Below are positions 33,021 to 43,149 of a stretch of 64,000 nucleotides of DNA, piece after piece (position 1 is the first letter of the stretch; each line of letters opens with the position of its first letter). This DNA is from Macrothele yani (taxonomy: Eukaryota > Arthropoda > Arachnida > Araneae > Macrothelidae). Made by a program: the position numbers and the translations under genes. The notes beneath the pieces are model-generated. The model saw only the letters and a list, made by a program, of their open reading frames with translations. It searched no databases and was not told the origin of the DNA. The stretch spans positions 18,081,921 through 18,145,920 of the forward strand of contig CM077005.1 in assembly GCA_039090855.1 (NCBI GenBank), read 5' to 3'.

Positions 33021-33419
33021 TAGTTGAATTACTTTGTAGTATTATTTCACAAAACTCCTAAATATAAAATTTACTCTTGATAGCTATAATGGCTTTTGTC
33101 TTAAGGGGTCTATAGACCAGACATCATGCAATCGATTTAATAACTAATCAAATCTCAAATATTCGCGGGAATCTTTTCTATTACTGGAATTTTTCTGTTA
33201 TATAGAAAAAGTAAGAACAGAATATCCGTTAGCATACGAAAGGAATTGCGAAAGGTTTCTGAAAATTCAGCATTTTCAGTTAACACCTCTTAGAAACGCC
33301 AATTTACCATCAATACCGTAAAAGGAATTCCGGAAAGGTTTCTGAAAATTCAGAATTTTCCTGGCGTACGAAGAATCAGTCAAATTCAGGTTTTTATTTT
33401 CGCTTTTTTTATCGCTTTG
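33021..33419. other. Unassigned stretch with dispersed TTTCTGAAAATTCAG repeats
   Basis: Two copies of GGAAAGGTTTCTGAAAATTC-like sequence at about 33250 and 33330. No gene. Confidence 0.45.
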
Positions 33420-34141
33420 CAGCCGTAGGTTGAAGAAGCGTATGTGCTCCAGCTTTGTCCGTCTGTCAGTCCGTCCGCACAAAAAAACTCGCGTAAAAAT
33501 GATTCGTTTTCGATGAAATTTTAGTAGGTCGTAGGGGACCACCTTGGGACCAACCCTATGGAAAATGGACGAAATGGGGTCAAAGGTCAAGACATAAAAG
33601 GGGGATCCATTCCATTGCCCTTATGCGTCATAACGTGAGTAAAAATGGTTCAATTTCGATGAAATTTTAGTATGTGGTAGGGAACTACCTCGGGACGAAC
33701 CGTAGTGAAAACGGACGAAATAGGTTCAAAGGTCAGGACATAGGAGGGGATCCATTCCATTGCTCTTATGCATCATAACTTGCTTAAAAATGACGGGGTT
33801 AAGATGACATTTTAATATATGGTAGGGGACTACAAGAGAACAAACACTGTTGAAAATGGGCGAAATGGGATCAAAGGTCAGGAGATAGGAGCGGGATTCA
33901 TTCCATTGCTCTTATGAGTCATAACTTACGTAAAAATGTTTCGATGGCGACAAAACTTTATCATGTTATTCCGAAGATGCACTGAACCGGTTCTGTTCAA
34001 TATCATCGAAATGGGGTCAAAGGTCAGGGCACCGGAGCGAGATTTATTCCGCAGCCATTATCCTCATATCTTGAGTAATAATTTCTGGTATGTTGGAAAG
34101 CATATCATAATCAATGTATTGCATGATTTTACTGACTTGTT
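33420..34141 (+). repeat. Modular dispersed repeat copy
   Basis: Same element as 14480-16445: 5' GTAGGTTGAAGAAGCGTATG, several GGTCAAAGGTCAGGA modules, 3' end TTGCATGATTTTACTGACTT. Confidence 0.88.
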
Positions 34142-34143
34142 TA

Positions 34144-35366
34144 TGCACTGAAGAGCAATTGAATTAGAGATACCTGTCTAGTAACGTGTAGCACCACCTT
34201 TCGCCCATATGACTGCGGCGATTCGTCTCGGCATGGACTCGACATGACATCGGAAGCGTTGGGAAGCCATACGGATCCACGATCCCTGAACAAGCTCCCA
34301 CAGTTTACGAAGATTTGATGGAGGAGGTCAGAGCCTCGAACATCTCTCTCGATGGCATCCTAGATGTGCTCGATGGGATTGAGATCAGGTGACCCAGCTG
34401 GCCAAGAAAGCGAGGTCACGTCGCTGGAGAGTTCATCCAACCATTCGGATACAATTCGGGAGCGATGGCACGGTGCATTATCTTGTTGCAGCATGAGGTC
34501 CCCAGTGGGATGTTGAAGACGCACAAACGGGAGCAAATGGTCGTCCAGGATATCCCGGTAACGTTGACCTGTGAGGGACGATGTCACACTTACCAGGGGT
34601 CCCATTTCAGTCCACGTAAACAGTCCCCAGACGAGAATGCCACCCCCACCAGCTTGAAGAGTACCCTGCTGGCAAGAAGAATCCATCGCTTCATGTGGTT
34701 TGCGCCGTACTCGTATCCTGCCATCCACATGTACCAACGTGAACCTCGACTCATCAGCCCAGGCAACATTTTCCCACATGTCTAGGGTCCAGGGGTGATG
34801 TTCCCGCGCCCTTGCTAATATTTGCACCCTGTGATGTGCGGTCAGCAGCGGTACCCTCGTGGGACGATGGCTTCTGTACCCCATAGTGAGGAGATGGTTC
34901 TGGATGGTGTGGCTGCTTACGCGTTTTTGTGCACCAGCGATAAATTGCCGAGCGATTTCTTGCACTGTGGCCCGTCTATCCGCTGTTACAATGTGAGCTA
35001 GCCGACGATGACCCCGCTCATCCACACGCTGTTGTCCACGGCAGTTGGCCCTTGCAGGGATGGTTTTACCGGATTCGATGTACTCACGGTGCACCCGTGA
35101 CACAATGGCTTGTGAAAATCCTAGTGCATGCACGACTTCGGAGATGGAGTGACCCATTCGTCGGGCCCCGACAATTTGCCCGCGATCAAATGCGCTTAGA
35201 TCCTTCGTCGTACCCATACTTCTTCCGACTCTTCCTGATTCCCGTCGCATCACTCCTTATATTGTCGGATCGCTGCATACGTCATGTCGTTTCCGTTCAC
35301 AGGGCCGCCCACAGCGCCACATTTGCATAACGCCAGTTGTATCTAATTCAATTGCTTTTCAGTGTA
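34144..35366 (-). mobile_element. Tc1-like element
   Basis: Terminal inverted repeats of about 25 bp: CACTGAAGAGCAATTGAATT at 34146 and the complement of AATTCAATTGCTTTTCAGTG at 35345-35364. TA at the right end, TG at the left (mutated). Confidence 0.9.
34240..35217 (-). pseudogene. Tc1-like DD36E-type transposase, nearly intact
   Basis: I place the start at MGTTKDLSAFDRGQIVGARR (35217), where homologous proteins begin; an upstream in-frame Met exists at 35253. A bipartite helix-turn-helix domain ends TIQNHLLTMGYRSHRP. The core is NVAWADESRFTLVHVDG (first Asp), GGILVWGLFTW, MLQQDNAPCHRS (second Asp) and SPDLNPIEHI (Glu, 36 residues after the second Asp by my count), then a stop where the family has Trp (TGG to TAG, about 34360-34362). 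The remaining tail continues to about 34240 with a frameshift. Only one nonsense change interrupts the first 285 residues, so this is among the youngest transposons in the window. Confidence 0.9.
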
Positions 35367-35681
35367 TACCCCCCCCTCCCCAATTTCTCTCGCTGCTTCT
35401 GCCGCGTTTAACTCTTTCTTCCAGTAATGGCGTAGGAGCACCCGAACAGCATGTTTATCAACCTCGACAGAGTAGGAGACGCAGATGCAAATCTTCTGTA
35501 GAGGCTGATGGTAACAATTTGACCAAAGATCTCAACAGAACAGAACGCCAGTAGACGGACCTAGAACGAAAGTGCCGAAATCATGGCCGTAAAAGTTTTT
35601 TTTTCCCGCAAGAGTCTCCGCGATGTTACTGATATAGCGAAGGTACCGTATAACGTGACAGAAACTAATGTAGTTTCGCCT

Positions 35682-36150
35682 GCCCGCCCCGGTGGCGCAG
35701 TGGTCTAAGAACTGGTTTATGATTATTCGTCCGAGGCGGGCTCGGGTTCAAATCCCGGTGAAGAATGGATGTTGTATTTGTCTTACGGCACTGGCTCTCT
35801 CCCTTCGCTGGGGCCGGTGGCCCTAATTGCCCTCCCTCCATTTTGTGACGTACTACAGAGGTGACGCACATGTCAAGACGTCGAATAGCAGTGATAAGCC
35901 CTTGCCGGCGTAGCTTAACTGGGAAAGTGTTCGGCTCTGGAGCAGAAGGATGATGTGGCGTACTACATAGGTGACGCACATGTGAAGACGGCAAGTAGCA
36001 GTGATAAGCCCTTGCTGGAGTATCTTAATTGGAAAAGCATTCGGCTCCGGAGCAGAAGGATATGGGTTTAGGTTCGAATTGCGCCGCCAGCAAATTTAGG
36101 TTTCAGAAGTTACTTATGGTAGTCGTTAAACCCTCAATATAAAAAAAACA
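35682..36150 (+). mobile_element. SINE-A split by a tRNA-LTR element
   Basis: The head and first half of the body run from 35682 to about 35831 (B box GGTTCAAATCCC). The 3' end GGTAGTCGTTAAACC plus an A-rich tail resumes at about 36117-36150. Between them lie two LTR-like units. Confidence 0.8.
35844..36093 (+). mobile_element. Collapsed tRNA-LTR element (two LTRs, almost no interior)
   Basis: The first LTR starts TGTGACGTACTACAGAGG at 35844 and runs to GGAGCAGAAGGA. After TGA a second LTR starts TGTGGCGTACTACATAGG at 35954 and runs to about 36093. The tRNA-like block (TAGCTTAACTGG A box; GGTTCGAATTGC B box in the second copy) differs from those of the other subfamilies. ATTT flanks both sides as a possible TSD. 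The junction AGAAGGATGA|TGTGG resembles the purine tract/LTR border of intact copies, so the interior was probably deleted. Confidence 0.75.
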
Positions 36151-36195
36151 AATAAAACAAATGTAGTTTCATGTCCGACTACTGCAGCGCTGTTA

Positions 36196-36395
36196 AAAAA
36201 AAGCGAGAGTTGAACAGGTAAAAATCTTCCAAATACGTGGAGACAATGTAAATAGACAAAGTCATCGCTCTCTCCACGTTTATATTTAATTAACACACAG
36301 CAAAAAATTGCTATCCGGACACCGCTGGGATGGAACCCCAAATCTCTCGATAACAGGCCAAGTGTTTTCGCCTTAAGCTACGGTGGAGAACAATC
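36196..36395 (-). repeat. Left arm of a long inverted repeat with tRNA-like sequence
   Basis: Matches the complement of 38413-38612: AAATACGTGGA.ACAATGT, CATCGCTCTCTCCACGTTTAT, TAATTAACACACAGCAA, then a tRNA-like unit with GGGAT.GAA.CCCA and GTGTTTTCGCCTTAAGCTACG. Confidence 0.85.
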
Positions 36396-36849
36396 CACGG
36401 TTCTATGTGGTTCTATGCATATAGGTTCTGTACAGATATATATTCTATGTGTGTGCTTATCTGTCAACATCTGAAGTCAGATGAAACACAATCCACGGTT
36501 CTAAGTGTGTTTATCTGTCAGCATCTGAAATGTGGTTCTATGTATGTAGGTTCTATACAGATATAGGTTCTATGTGTGTGTTTATCTGTCAGCATCTGAA
36601 GTCAGATGAAACACAATCCACAGTTCTCTATGTGTGTTTATCTGTCTGCATCTGACTTCAGATGTTGACAGATACACACACACATAGAACCTATATACGT
36701 AGAACCTATATGTGTGTTTATCTGTCAGCACCTGACTTCAGATGCTGACAGATAAACACACATATGGATAAACGCAACAGAAGTTTCCCCGTACTTCTGT
36801 GTGTTTATCTGTCAGCATCTGATTTCAGATGTTGACAGATAAACACACA
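36396..36849. repeat. Modular simple repeat (TTTATCTGTCAGCATCTGA)
   Basis: Repeats of GTGTGTTTATCTGTCAGCAT, CTGAAGTCAGATG and GTTCTATGTATGTAGG, with complements in the second half (GACAGATAAACACACAT). Confidence 0.85.
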
Positions 36850-38407
36850 TACAGTGGCGTGCAAACATTAAGGACGAGACGGTTTTTCGAATGTAACGTC
36901 GTGCAGAAGTGCTCCACATCGACTCAAATCATACCATAAGATCCCCAAGATGTAAGAATATGGGACAAGTGAGCAAAATCGTCCAAACAAGGAATCCAAA
37001 GGATACAAAGGCACTTTATTGAAAAGGTAGCTTCGAGCACAACTGGACAGAAGACAGAAACGTCCATGTGACAGGCGGCTGCAAAGAAAAATCCAGTCCT
37101 TAGTAGGGAATATGATCACCCCTGAATGCGTTTCAGGATTTTCAACGTTTGTCCATGGTGAGGACGAGGTTGTCTAGGAGCTGTTGAGGCATCACGGCCC
37201 ATTCCTCTTGTAGCGCCAATCGCAGCTGCGGAATCGTTGCTGGCGGCTGGTGACGTGCTGCCAAGCGTCTACCGAGAAGGTACCACACGTGTTCGATTGG
37301 ATTTTGGTCCGGGGACCTTGTGGGCCAATCCATGCGTTGAATATCTTCACTCTCCAACAGCTCTGCGACAGCCACTGTACGATGAGGTGTAGCGTTGTCG
37401 TCCATGAAGAGGAACTCGGGACCCACATCACCTCTAAACAGACGCACGTGAGGCAGGAGAACCTCGATACAATAGCGGACACCAGTGACTGAAACTCCTT
37501 GGAAGATGTGGAGGTCAGTACGGCTACCAAGCCTGATACCGCCCCAAACGAGAACTTCACCACCACCAAACCGGTCCCTTTCGATGATGTTGGAGGTGTG
37601 ATTGCGTGTTCCTTGCTCTCTCCAGATGTATATACGTCCAGAATCGCTCGTCAAACTAAATCAGCTCTCGCCCGTAAAGAGAACTGGACCCCATTGCTGA
37701 TGTGTTCAGTTCTTGTGTTCCTGGCACCACAGAAACTGCCGTCTCCGATGAGCAGGCGTTAATGGCACACTCCGTACTGGTCGTCGTGCAAATAGACCAC
37801 CTTTGTACAGTCCCCTGGCCACGGTAAGACGCGATAACGGACGTCCAGTTGTCTGTTGCATGTGCCTTGCGATTTCTCTCGCTGTCTGCCGCCTGTCTCT
37901 TCTCGCCTGTAGGAAAATATACCGGTCGTCCGCCGCCGTGGTTGCTCGTGGACGACCACTGCTAAACTCTCGGGCAGCTGTTGCTGTCGTTTGAAATGCT
38001 CTCCAAGCTCGTGAAACGATGCTGAGAGCGATCCTGAACTCCTCGGCCACACTAGTCACACTTCGACCTTCTTCCAACTTCCCAATGACGCGACCTCGGG
38101 TAAAGTAATCCAGATGTCGTCTACTGGATTGCCTGTTGGCCATATCACACGGTGGCAGCAACTCGACGTCGTTCAAACCGATGTACACCGTGCAATAGCT
38201 TTCACCGAATTGGTGAGCGTACACCGACAGTGTGCTTTATACCCTTCCAACACCCCCCCCCACCTACGTTATGCTGCATATATGCACATGCCCTACAGTA
38301 CCGGACCATAGTCTATCTCCTGAGTTTTCTTTCGGTCCGTTCTGTCTGCTCGTTCCGTTGTTATGCTAATTTCTCCTCTTCGTCCTTAATTTTTGCACAC
38401 CAGTGTA
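36850..38407 (-). mobile_element. Tc1-like element bounded by TA
   Basis: Termini TACAGTGGCGTGCAAACATT at 36850 and the complement of AATTTTTGCACACCAGTGTA at 38388-38407. Confidence 0.92.
37142..38143 (-). pseudogene. Tc1-like DD34E transposase with two stops and a lost Asp
   Basis: It starts MANRQSSRRHLDYFTRGRVI at 38143. The helix-turn-helix region includes SVAEEFRIALSIVSRAWRAF and GRPRAT, then SRLTVARGLYKGGLFARRP. One frame runs to the end, broken by two TGA codons (after WCQEHKN, and at the Arg of the DESRF motif). That motif reads TGES, so the first catalytic Asp is now Gly. The later motifs are intact: FMDDNATPHRT and SPDQNPIEHVWYLLGRR (34 residues between Asp and Glu by my count). The C-terminus is PQQLLDNLVLTMDKR. 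It is unable to catalyse transposition. Confidence 0.92.
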
Positions 38408-38412
38408 GAACC

Positions 38413-38612
38413 CTGGATGGTTGGCCACCGTAGCGTAAGGCGAAAGCACTTGGCTTGTTATCGAGAGATCTGGGATTCGATCCCAGCGGTGTTCCGATAG
38501 CAATTGTTTCGGTTGCTGTGTGTTAATTAAAGATAAACGTGGAGAGAGCGATGCTGTGCCTATTCACATTGTTTCCACGTATTTTGAAAATTTTCACCAT
38601 TTACTCTCGCCC
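38413..38612 (+). repeat. Right arm of a long inverted repeat with tRNA-like sequence
   Basis: tRNA-like unit CCACCGTAGCGTAAGGCG.. GGGATTCGATCCC (B box), then CGGTTGCTGTGTGTTAATTA and GTGGAGAGAGCGATG. Complement of 36196-36395. The Tc1 element and simple repeat lie between the arms. Confidence 0.85.
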
Positions 38613-39140
38613 ATGGATTTATTAGATATAATTAAATATATTTTGACGTTAAGCCCCACCAGATGGAGACGTCTCAGTTGCAGAGCCCATCCCTACGGAT
38701 TTGTGAAGTCAGATGCTGACATGAGTTCACGTGACGTCACTAAAAGAGAGTTCCCTCTTTTAGTGACGTCACGCGGAAACCAAAGCTTCCGATTGGTTTC
38801 CAACGCTGTCGTATGTGACGTAACATAAGAGTGACGTCACAAACGGAGGGAACTCATCTCTCCAATGTGATGACCTTATGTTTTCTAGACGGCCTTGTCC
38901 CTGCTCACTTGATAACGCAATGTGGCTCGGTGCCAAATGCACATTCTCAGACTCGTGTGTTTCACGTTATCTCGGTACCCAGTCGACGCATGCGCGCATT
39001 TGACACAGAGCTGAGGCTCACAATTATTTGTAGCTCAAAAAAGGACGAATTTTCGACACACTCTGGTACGTTGCATCGTCATCCTCACATGCTTAAGTCA
39101 TTGAATTTTCACTTTCCAGAAGTAAACATTCAAAGAGTGT
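38613..39140. other. Unassigned stretch containing a perfect hairpin
   Basis: No gene recognised. Contains several TGACGTCA motifs and the palindrome at 38730-38773. Confidence 0.45.
38730..38773. repeat. Perfect snap-back hairpin, 19-bp arms
   Basis: CGTGACGTCACTAAAAGAG at 38730-38748 and its exact complement at 38755-38773, with a 6-nt loop. Confidence 0.95.
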
Positions 39141-39370
39141 GCCGCCCTGGTGGCTCAGTGGTCTAAGGCACAGGCCTCTGATCATTCGTCCGTAAGGGGT
39201 CCGGGTTCGAATTCCGGTCAGGCATGGATGTTGTGTTTGTCTTACGGCACTGGCTCTCTCTCTCTCTTCGCTGGAACCAGTGACCCTAAATTAGGGACGG
39301 GCGACTGCTTATAGCCCATAGAGTTGCTCACGGTGGTCGTTAAATCTCCAATCAAAAAAAAAAAAAAAAA
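39141..39370 (+). mobile_element. SINE-A, TSD about AAAGAGTG
   Basis: Full forward copy with poly-A of about 17 nt. AAAGAGTG precedes it and follows the tail. Confidence 0.93.
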
Positions 39371-40395
39371 TTGAAAGAGTGAAGCACGTAAGAATGGAGA
39401 TATGAACTTCTCAGTCTTCCTTGCAACTTTCTAAAATAAAAGAATTTTACCTATTATATTCTTAACTTATTAGACTTATGACAAACGCAAAAGAAGTTTC
39501 CTCGTACTTTTAGCAAGCGTCGACAGAAAAAAGTAGCAGTCAACTTAAATGTGCTGTTTAAGGAAAAAGTTGGCTGTTGGAAATTTTGGGATGTCTGAGG
39601 GGAGGGTTGATTTCGTTTGGTCAAACCCCGTGCATGAGTCTGACAGCGCATGGAGATAGATGATAGGCCATGACTTTGGAGCAAAACTTTAGAGTGCTTT
39701 TTGTCCAAGTATACTCGCTAATTGGATAAACTCAATGGAATTGACTTCCGAAGGCACCAGCGTCAATCTTAACGGTCTGGTGAGAAAAAGAGGCGGAGGG
39801 TAAAAGCGATGAGGGTTGTTCAGAATCTTCAACACAGTTCGATACCCTCTTCCCAAGACGCAACACAAATTATCGGCATAGCGGGTTTTAAATGATCCCT
39901 GTTGAGTTTCGGAAGAGGGAGTAATGGAAGCCCACCAGAAAAGGCAAGCAGGACATTTACCGAAAATCGAAATTTTAACAGACTAATAAAAATTTATGGA
40001 TCGTCAGGGTAACCCGTTAATTTCAGTCTTCCCAGATTTCTCGAGCTATTAAGAAAAGTCAGCAGCATTAATAGACTGACATTTTTTGTTGTTGTTGTTG
40101 TTGTTGGAAAACAGATAACAGTTCTTGATAAATAAGAGCAAACACAATCGTTTCATCACAGGATTTTACAAAATAAGTAACTTTTTAATTTTTTAAAAAG
40201 TTTTATATATTCTGGTGTCTAATATTTAAGTTGCTGTAGTGATGAAATGCCAGAATATTGATAGAAACTACTCATCTAAAATGCATGGAATGTTCACACA
40301 TTTTCAGAACGTTTTTGAAAAGGAATTACAGAAAATAAAAGGAGTTCAAAGAATTGAAACTGGTAAATAAGAGGTTATGTTTTTGCTCTTTACGA
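39371..40395. other. Unassigned stretch
   Basis: No gene or repeat recognised except a TTG microsatellite at about 40087-40106. Confidence 0.4.
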
Positions 40396-40560
40396 TATGA
40401 CGAAGGACATTTCTTCATCATTTTTACACGAGGGGTGAGATTCGAACCCACAACTCTCTGCTCCGGAACTCCGAGGGCTATCCACTATACTACACAGACA
40501 TTTGGTCTCACTGCTAGCTGCCGTTATCTCATGTGCGTCCTACGGGTCAAGTACGTCTCA
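40396..40560 (-). mobile_element. Solo tRNA-LTR of a divergent subfamily, TSD ACGA
   Basis: On the minus strand it starts TGAGACGTACTTGACCC (40560), continues GGACGCACATGAGATAACGG, and ends CCTTCGTCATA (40396); 165 bp. ACGA is duplicated at 40392-40395 and 40561-40564. Its tRNA-like block (TAGTATAGTGGATAGC A box, GGGTTCGAATCTC B box) is unrelated to the block in the 7581 copy, although the LTR leader is shared. Confidence 0.88.
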
Positions 40561-40646
40561 ACGAAGAGAAATTTCGTATTCTGTACTTAAAAAAATCTTA
40601 GCATTTCTTAGTGTAAAATAATCAATATTATTAATAAAATAGAGGG

Positions 40647-40704
40647 GAAAATCACCAAGCATCGCTTTTAACAGGAAGTACAAAAGCGATGCTTGGTGAT
40701 TTTC
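40647..40704. repeat. Perfect snap-back inverted duplication, 23-bp arms
   Basis: 40647-40669 is repeated as exact complement at 40682-40704, with a 12-nt spacer. Confidence 0.96.
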
Positions 40705-41165
40705 ACGTACTTTTACGACTATTTCAAAAGTAAGGTTTCTGGTCTTAAAAAAGAAAGTCCACCGGTTCAAAGAATAATCACTAAGTCTTTAAAAATCTCT
40801 GTATCAACTGCAAACAAGGTGGTAAACAAAGATATGAATAATAAAAAAAAAACCCCATAATGTTCACCGCCTTTTGCCTAGGAATGTGGCTGGGCGCAGA
40901 ACATGGTGTAGACTTCTTCAAAAAAATCACTTAGCCGGTGACAGATGCAAATTTACTGTGACTACTGACCAAGCATGGACCTACCTAAACGACTGTAATA
41001 AAGAAAGGTCGATTTACTATCGCAAAAGAGCAGAAAAAGACTTACAGACTTGGTTCCAAAAATCCAAAGAAAGTTTCAGAAAAGGATTCATGATTACTGC
41101 TGGGTTCTCGTACAATGAGATATTAAAGTTAATAAAATGTTGAAAAGAATATTAAAATCAATTCT

Positions 41166-41400
41166 TTTTTTTTTTCTCTCTCTTTTTTTTGATTGGAGGT
41201 TTAACGACCACCGTGAGCAACTCAATGGGCTATAAGCAGTCGCCCGTCCCTAATTTAGGGTCACTGGCTCCAGGGAAGGGAGAAAGCCAGTGCCGTAAGA
41301 CAAACACAACATCCATGCCTCACCGGGATTCGAACCCGCACCCCTTACGGACGAATGATCAGAGGCCAGCGCCTTAGACCACTGCGCCACCGGGGCGGCT
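41166..41400 (-). mobile_element. SINE-A, TSD AAAATCAATTCT
   Basis: Full reverse copy with a T-rich (partly TCTCTC) tail. TSD at about 41154-41165 and 41408-41419. Confidence 0.92.
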
Positions 41401-41537
41401 AAAAAAAAAAATCAATTCTACATATTACCACAATAATATTTTAATTTCTATATTTGAAGAGGAAATACCATTCTTTTATCCACAGAACCTTCAAAGAGTA
41501 GAACTCCAGCAGAATAAGGCTCTACTAAAAAAAAAAG

Positions 41538-41569
41538 AGAGAGGTAGATTCTACTAAATCTACCTCTCT
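41538..41569. repeat. Snap-back hairpin, 13-bp perfect arms
   Basis: AGAGAGGTAGATT then, after 6 nt, AATCTACCTCTCT, inside a transposase relic. Confidence 0.93.
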
Positions 41570-41621
41570 ATTTTTCGAAAAAAATGTAAAAAGAGACGGG
41601 TATCAAGTATATAACCTTTTA

Positions 41622-41840
41622 GCCGTCCCCGGTGGAGTAAAGGTCTAAGCGCTGGCTTATGACCATTCGTCCGTGAAGGGTCCGGGCTCGAATCCCGGCG
41701 CAGCATGGATGTTGTATTTGTTGTACGGGCTCTAGCTCTCTCCCTTCCTTGGAACCAGTGACCCTAATTAGGAACAGGCGACTGCTTATAGCCCATTGAG
41801 TTGCTCACGGTGGTCGTTAAACCTCAAATAAAAAAAAAAA
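41622..41840 (+). mobile_element. SINE-A, TSD about CCTTTT
   Basis: Forward copy, slightly diverged head (GCCGTCCCCGGTGGAGTAAA), B box GGCTCGAATCCC, poly-A tail. ACCTTTTAG precedes and GCCTTTTGC follows. Confidence 0.88.
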
Positions 41841-42099
41841 AGCCTTTTGCTCATATTCCTTTAAAGTCCCCTGATGTGTTACGGACTGCTAAAAAGAGCG
41901 CTTTCTAAACGCAGACCTAAAACAATAATTGGACTATGGAATTAGATATAGGTTCATTCCAGAGAAAGGGCTATCAGGTAGAACATTTAAGAAATAAATA
42001 TGTTTACTTTAAACATTAATTATATTGCTGGAAGGTCGTTCTAAAACTGTGGGAGCATCCTCTGTACGGTGCAAAATAAACTTCATTGATCAAACAAAT

Positions 42100-42532
42100 T
42101 GCATCCAGCAGCAACACACTTTTTCCAACGAAAAAGTGTGTTGCTGTCATGAAAGAATGTCGAGTTTCGCGATGCGTAAAACTCACGGAATGCGGTTTCA
42201 GCTAATTGTTTGATCGGAAAAGAATTTATTCGGTAGAAAGGTGTCCAGGTGATTGAAGAAGTGATTATACATATAGGGGATAGGTCAGATGAATAAGACG
42301 GATAGGTAAGATTTCGTACCTCAGCCGGTTCAGCTTCTGGATCGTCCGACATGCAATGCAGGGTCAGGGGAAGTAAGCGCTCATGGCGATTGATTAATGC
42401 CGGCTGTTTGGTGAACAATTTTCCATGTAAAATGTCAAGTTCTTGAAAATACCTGTTCACTCTTATGGTTTGACCAAAACCGTTTCCAATAGAAAGCCTC
42501 AGAACTGCCGAGGAGAAAACTAGTGACGTCAC
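42100..42532 (-). pseudogene. Mariner transposase C-terminal relic
   Basis: The reverse frame aligns by eye to the mariner end: KQPALINRHERLLPLTLHCM (position of the LLHDNARPH motif, lost), TYPSYSSDLSPIC (position of YSPDLSP.D), KQLAETAFREFYASRNSTFF, RWKKCVAAGCNLFDQ. Several residues of the active site are gone. Near its 3' end it contains the perfect hairpin 42109-42146, which has become part of the reading frame. Confidence 0.7.
42109..42146. repeat. Perfect snap-back hairpin, 17-bp arms
   Basis: CAGCAACACACTTTTTC and its exact complement separated by 4 nt (CAAC). Confidence 0.96.
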
Positions 42533-42956
42533 TCACAAGGGAAGGCTTTCAACTGTCAGTCTCCAAAATTGAAGAAACGTGGCCAGAAGATAGTACTAAG
42601 GGCAAAAACCAATGGGTGTATTTCCGTTTTGGCTCAAATGAACTGACGAAGGTCAACCAGTGGTCTGAAAATGGCCTTAGAGCACAAGTGGGGAAAATCA
42701 TCGAACGTATCAATGAACAATCAATGGCAGTCAGAAAAATTAAACATGTTGTTATATCAGTGGATAAAAATTGGATACAGTAAAAATGATGACGCTTCTT
42801 TTGATAATGTTCAACGTATTTGTTTTTCAGATATCAATGACAATTCTCAGTACTGTGATAACTTTGGGATCTTGCTTTGTTCTCATTGTTCCAAATTACT
42901 TTGCTTCGGTCATGTGCACAATGCCACATATGTTCATTTACACCTGTAATAAAGGT
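42533..42956. other. Unassigned stretch with short ORFs
   Basis: An 86-codon forward frame (42523-42783) has no recognisable domain. Confidence 0.35.
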
Positions 42957-42973
42957 TGTAACGTACCAGGAGA

Positions 42974-43136
42974 TGTGACGTACCTGCCAGAAGGACGCAC
43001 ACGACATAAAGGCAGATAGGAATCAGAATAAAACGTCCGCGTAGCTCAATTGGTAGAGTGACTTATTCCGGAATGAGGGGATCCGGGTTCGAATCCTGGC
43101 GCGGATAGAAATGACGGAGAAATTTACTTCGTTATA
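42974..43136 (+). repeat. LTR1 of the miniature element
   Basis: 163 bp, nearly identical to 43286-43447. Contains a tRNA-like block at about 43035-43108. Confidence 0.88.
43042..43096 (+). promoter_or_regulatory. Pol III-type A and B boxes in LTR1
   Basis: A box TAGCTCAATTGG (43042-43053) and B box GGTTCGAATCC (43086-43096), with tRNA-like spacing. The B box is a perfect consensus. The anticodon arm has a 6-nt loop, so it is not a working tRNA. Confidence 0.75.
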
Positions 43137-43137
43137 A

Positions 43138-43149
43138 TGGCGCCCGAAC
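43138..43149 (+). promoter_or_regulatory. Primer-binding-site-like sequence
   Basis: TGGCGCCCGAAC directly follows LTR1 (1-nt gap). It is complementary to the 3' end of a tRNA-Lys (…GTTCGGGCG plus CCA), the standard primer class of many LTR elements. Also present at 49060-49071. Confidence 0.75.

Larger units (their letters stand above)
40755..42010 (+). pseudogene. Tc1/mariner-superfamily transposase relic interrupted by two SINEs
   Basis: Pieces in order: a helix-turn-helix remnant (PPVQRIITKSLKISVSTANK), LPRNVAGRRTWCRLLQKNHL, KFTVTTDQAWTYLNDCNKER (first Asp in TTDQAW), KESFRKGFMITAGFSYN. After SINE 41166-41400 come FYPQNLQRVELQQNKAL (second Asp position, lost). After SINE 41622-41840 come KSPDV, LLKRALSKRRPKT-like and GYQVEHLRNKYVYF. 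I recognise this as the arthropod group with TTDEAW and KG.M..AG motifs. Frameshifts, two SINEs and a snap-back duplication (41538-41569) destroy it. Confidence 0.7.

Noticed and set aside
43035..43108. Functional tRNA genes at the many B-box sites
   Set aside because: The anticodon loop is 6 nt in this family and the units are embedded in LTRs or SINEs.
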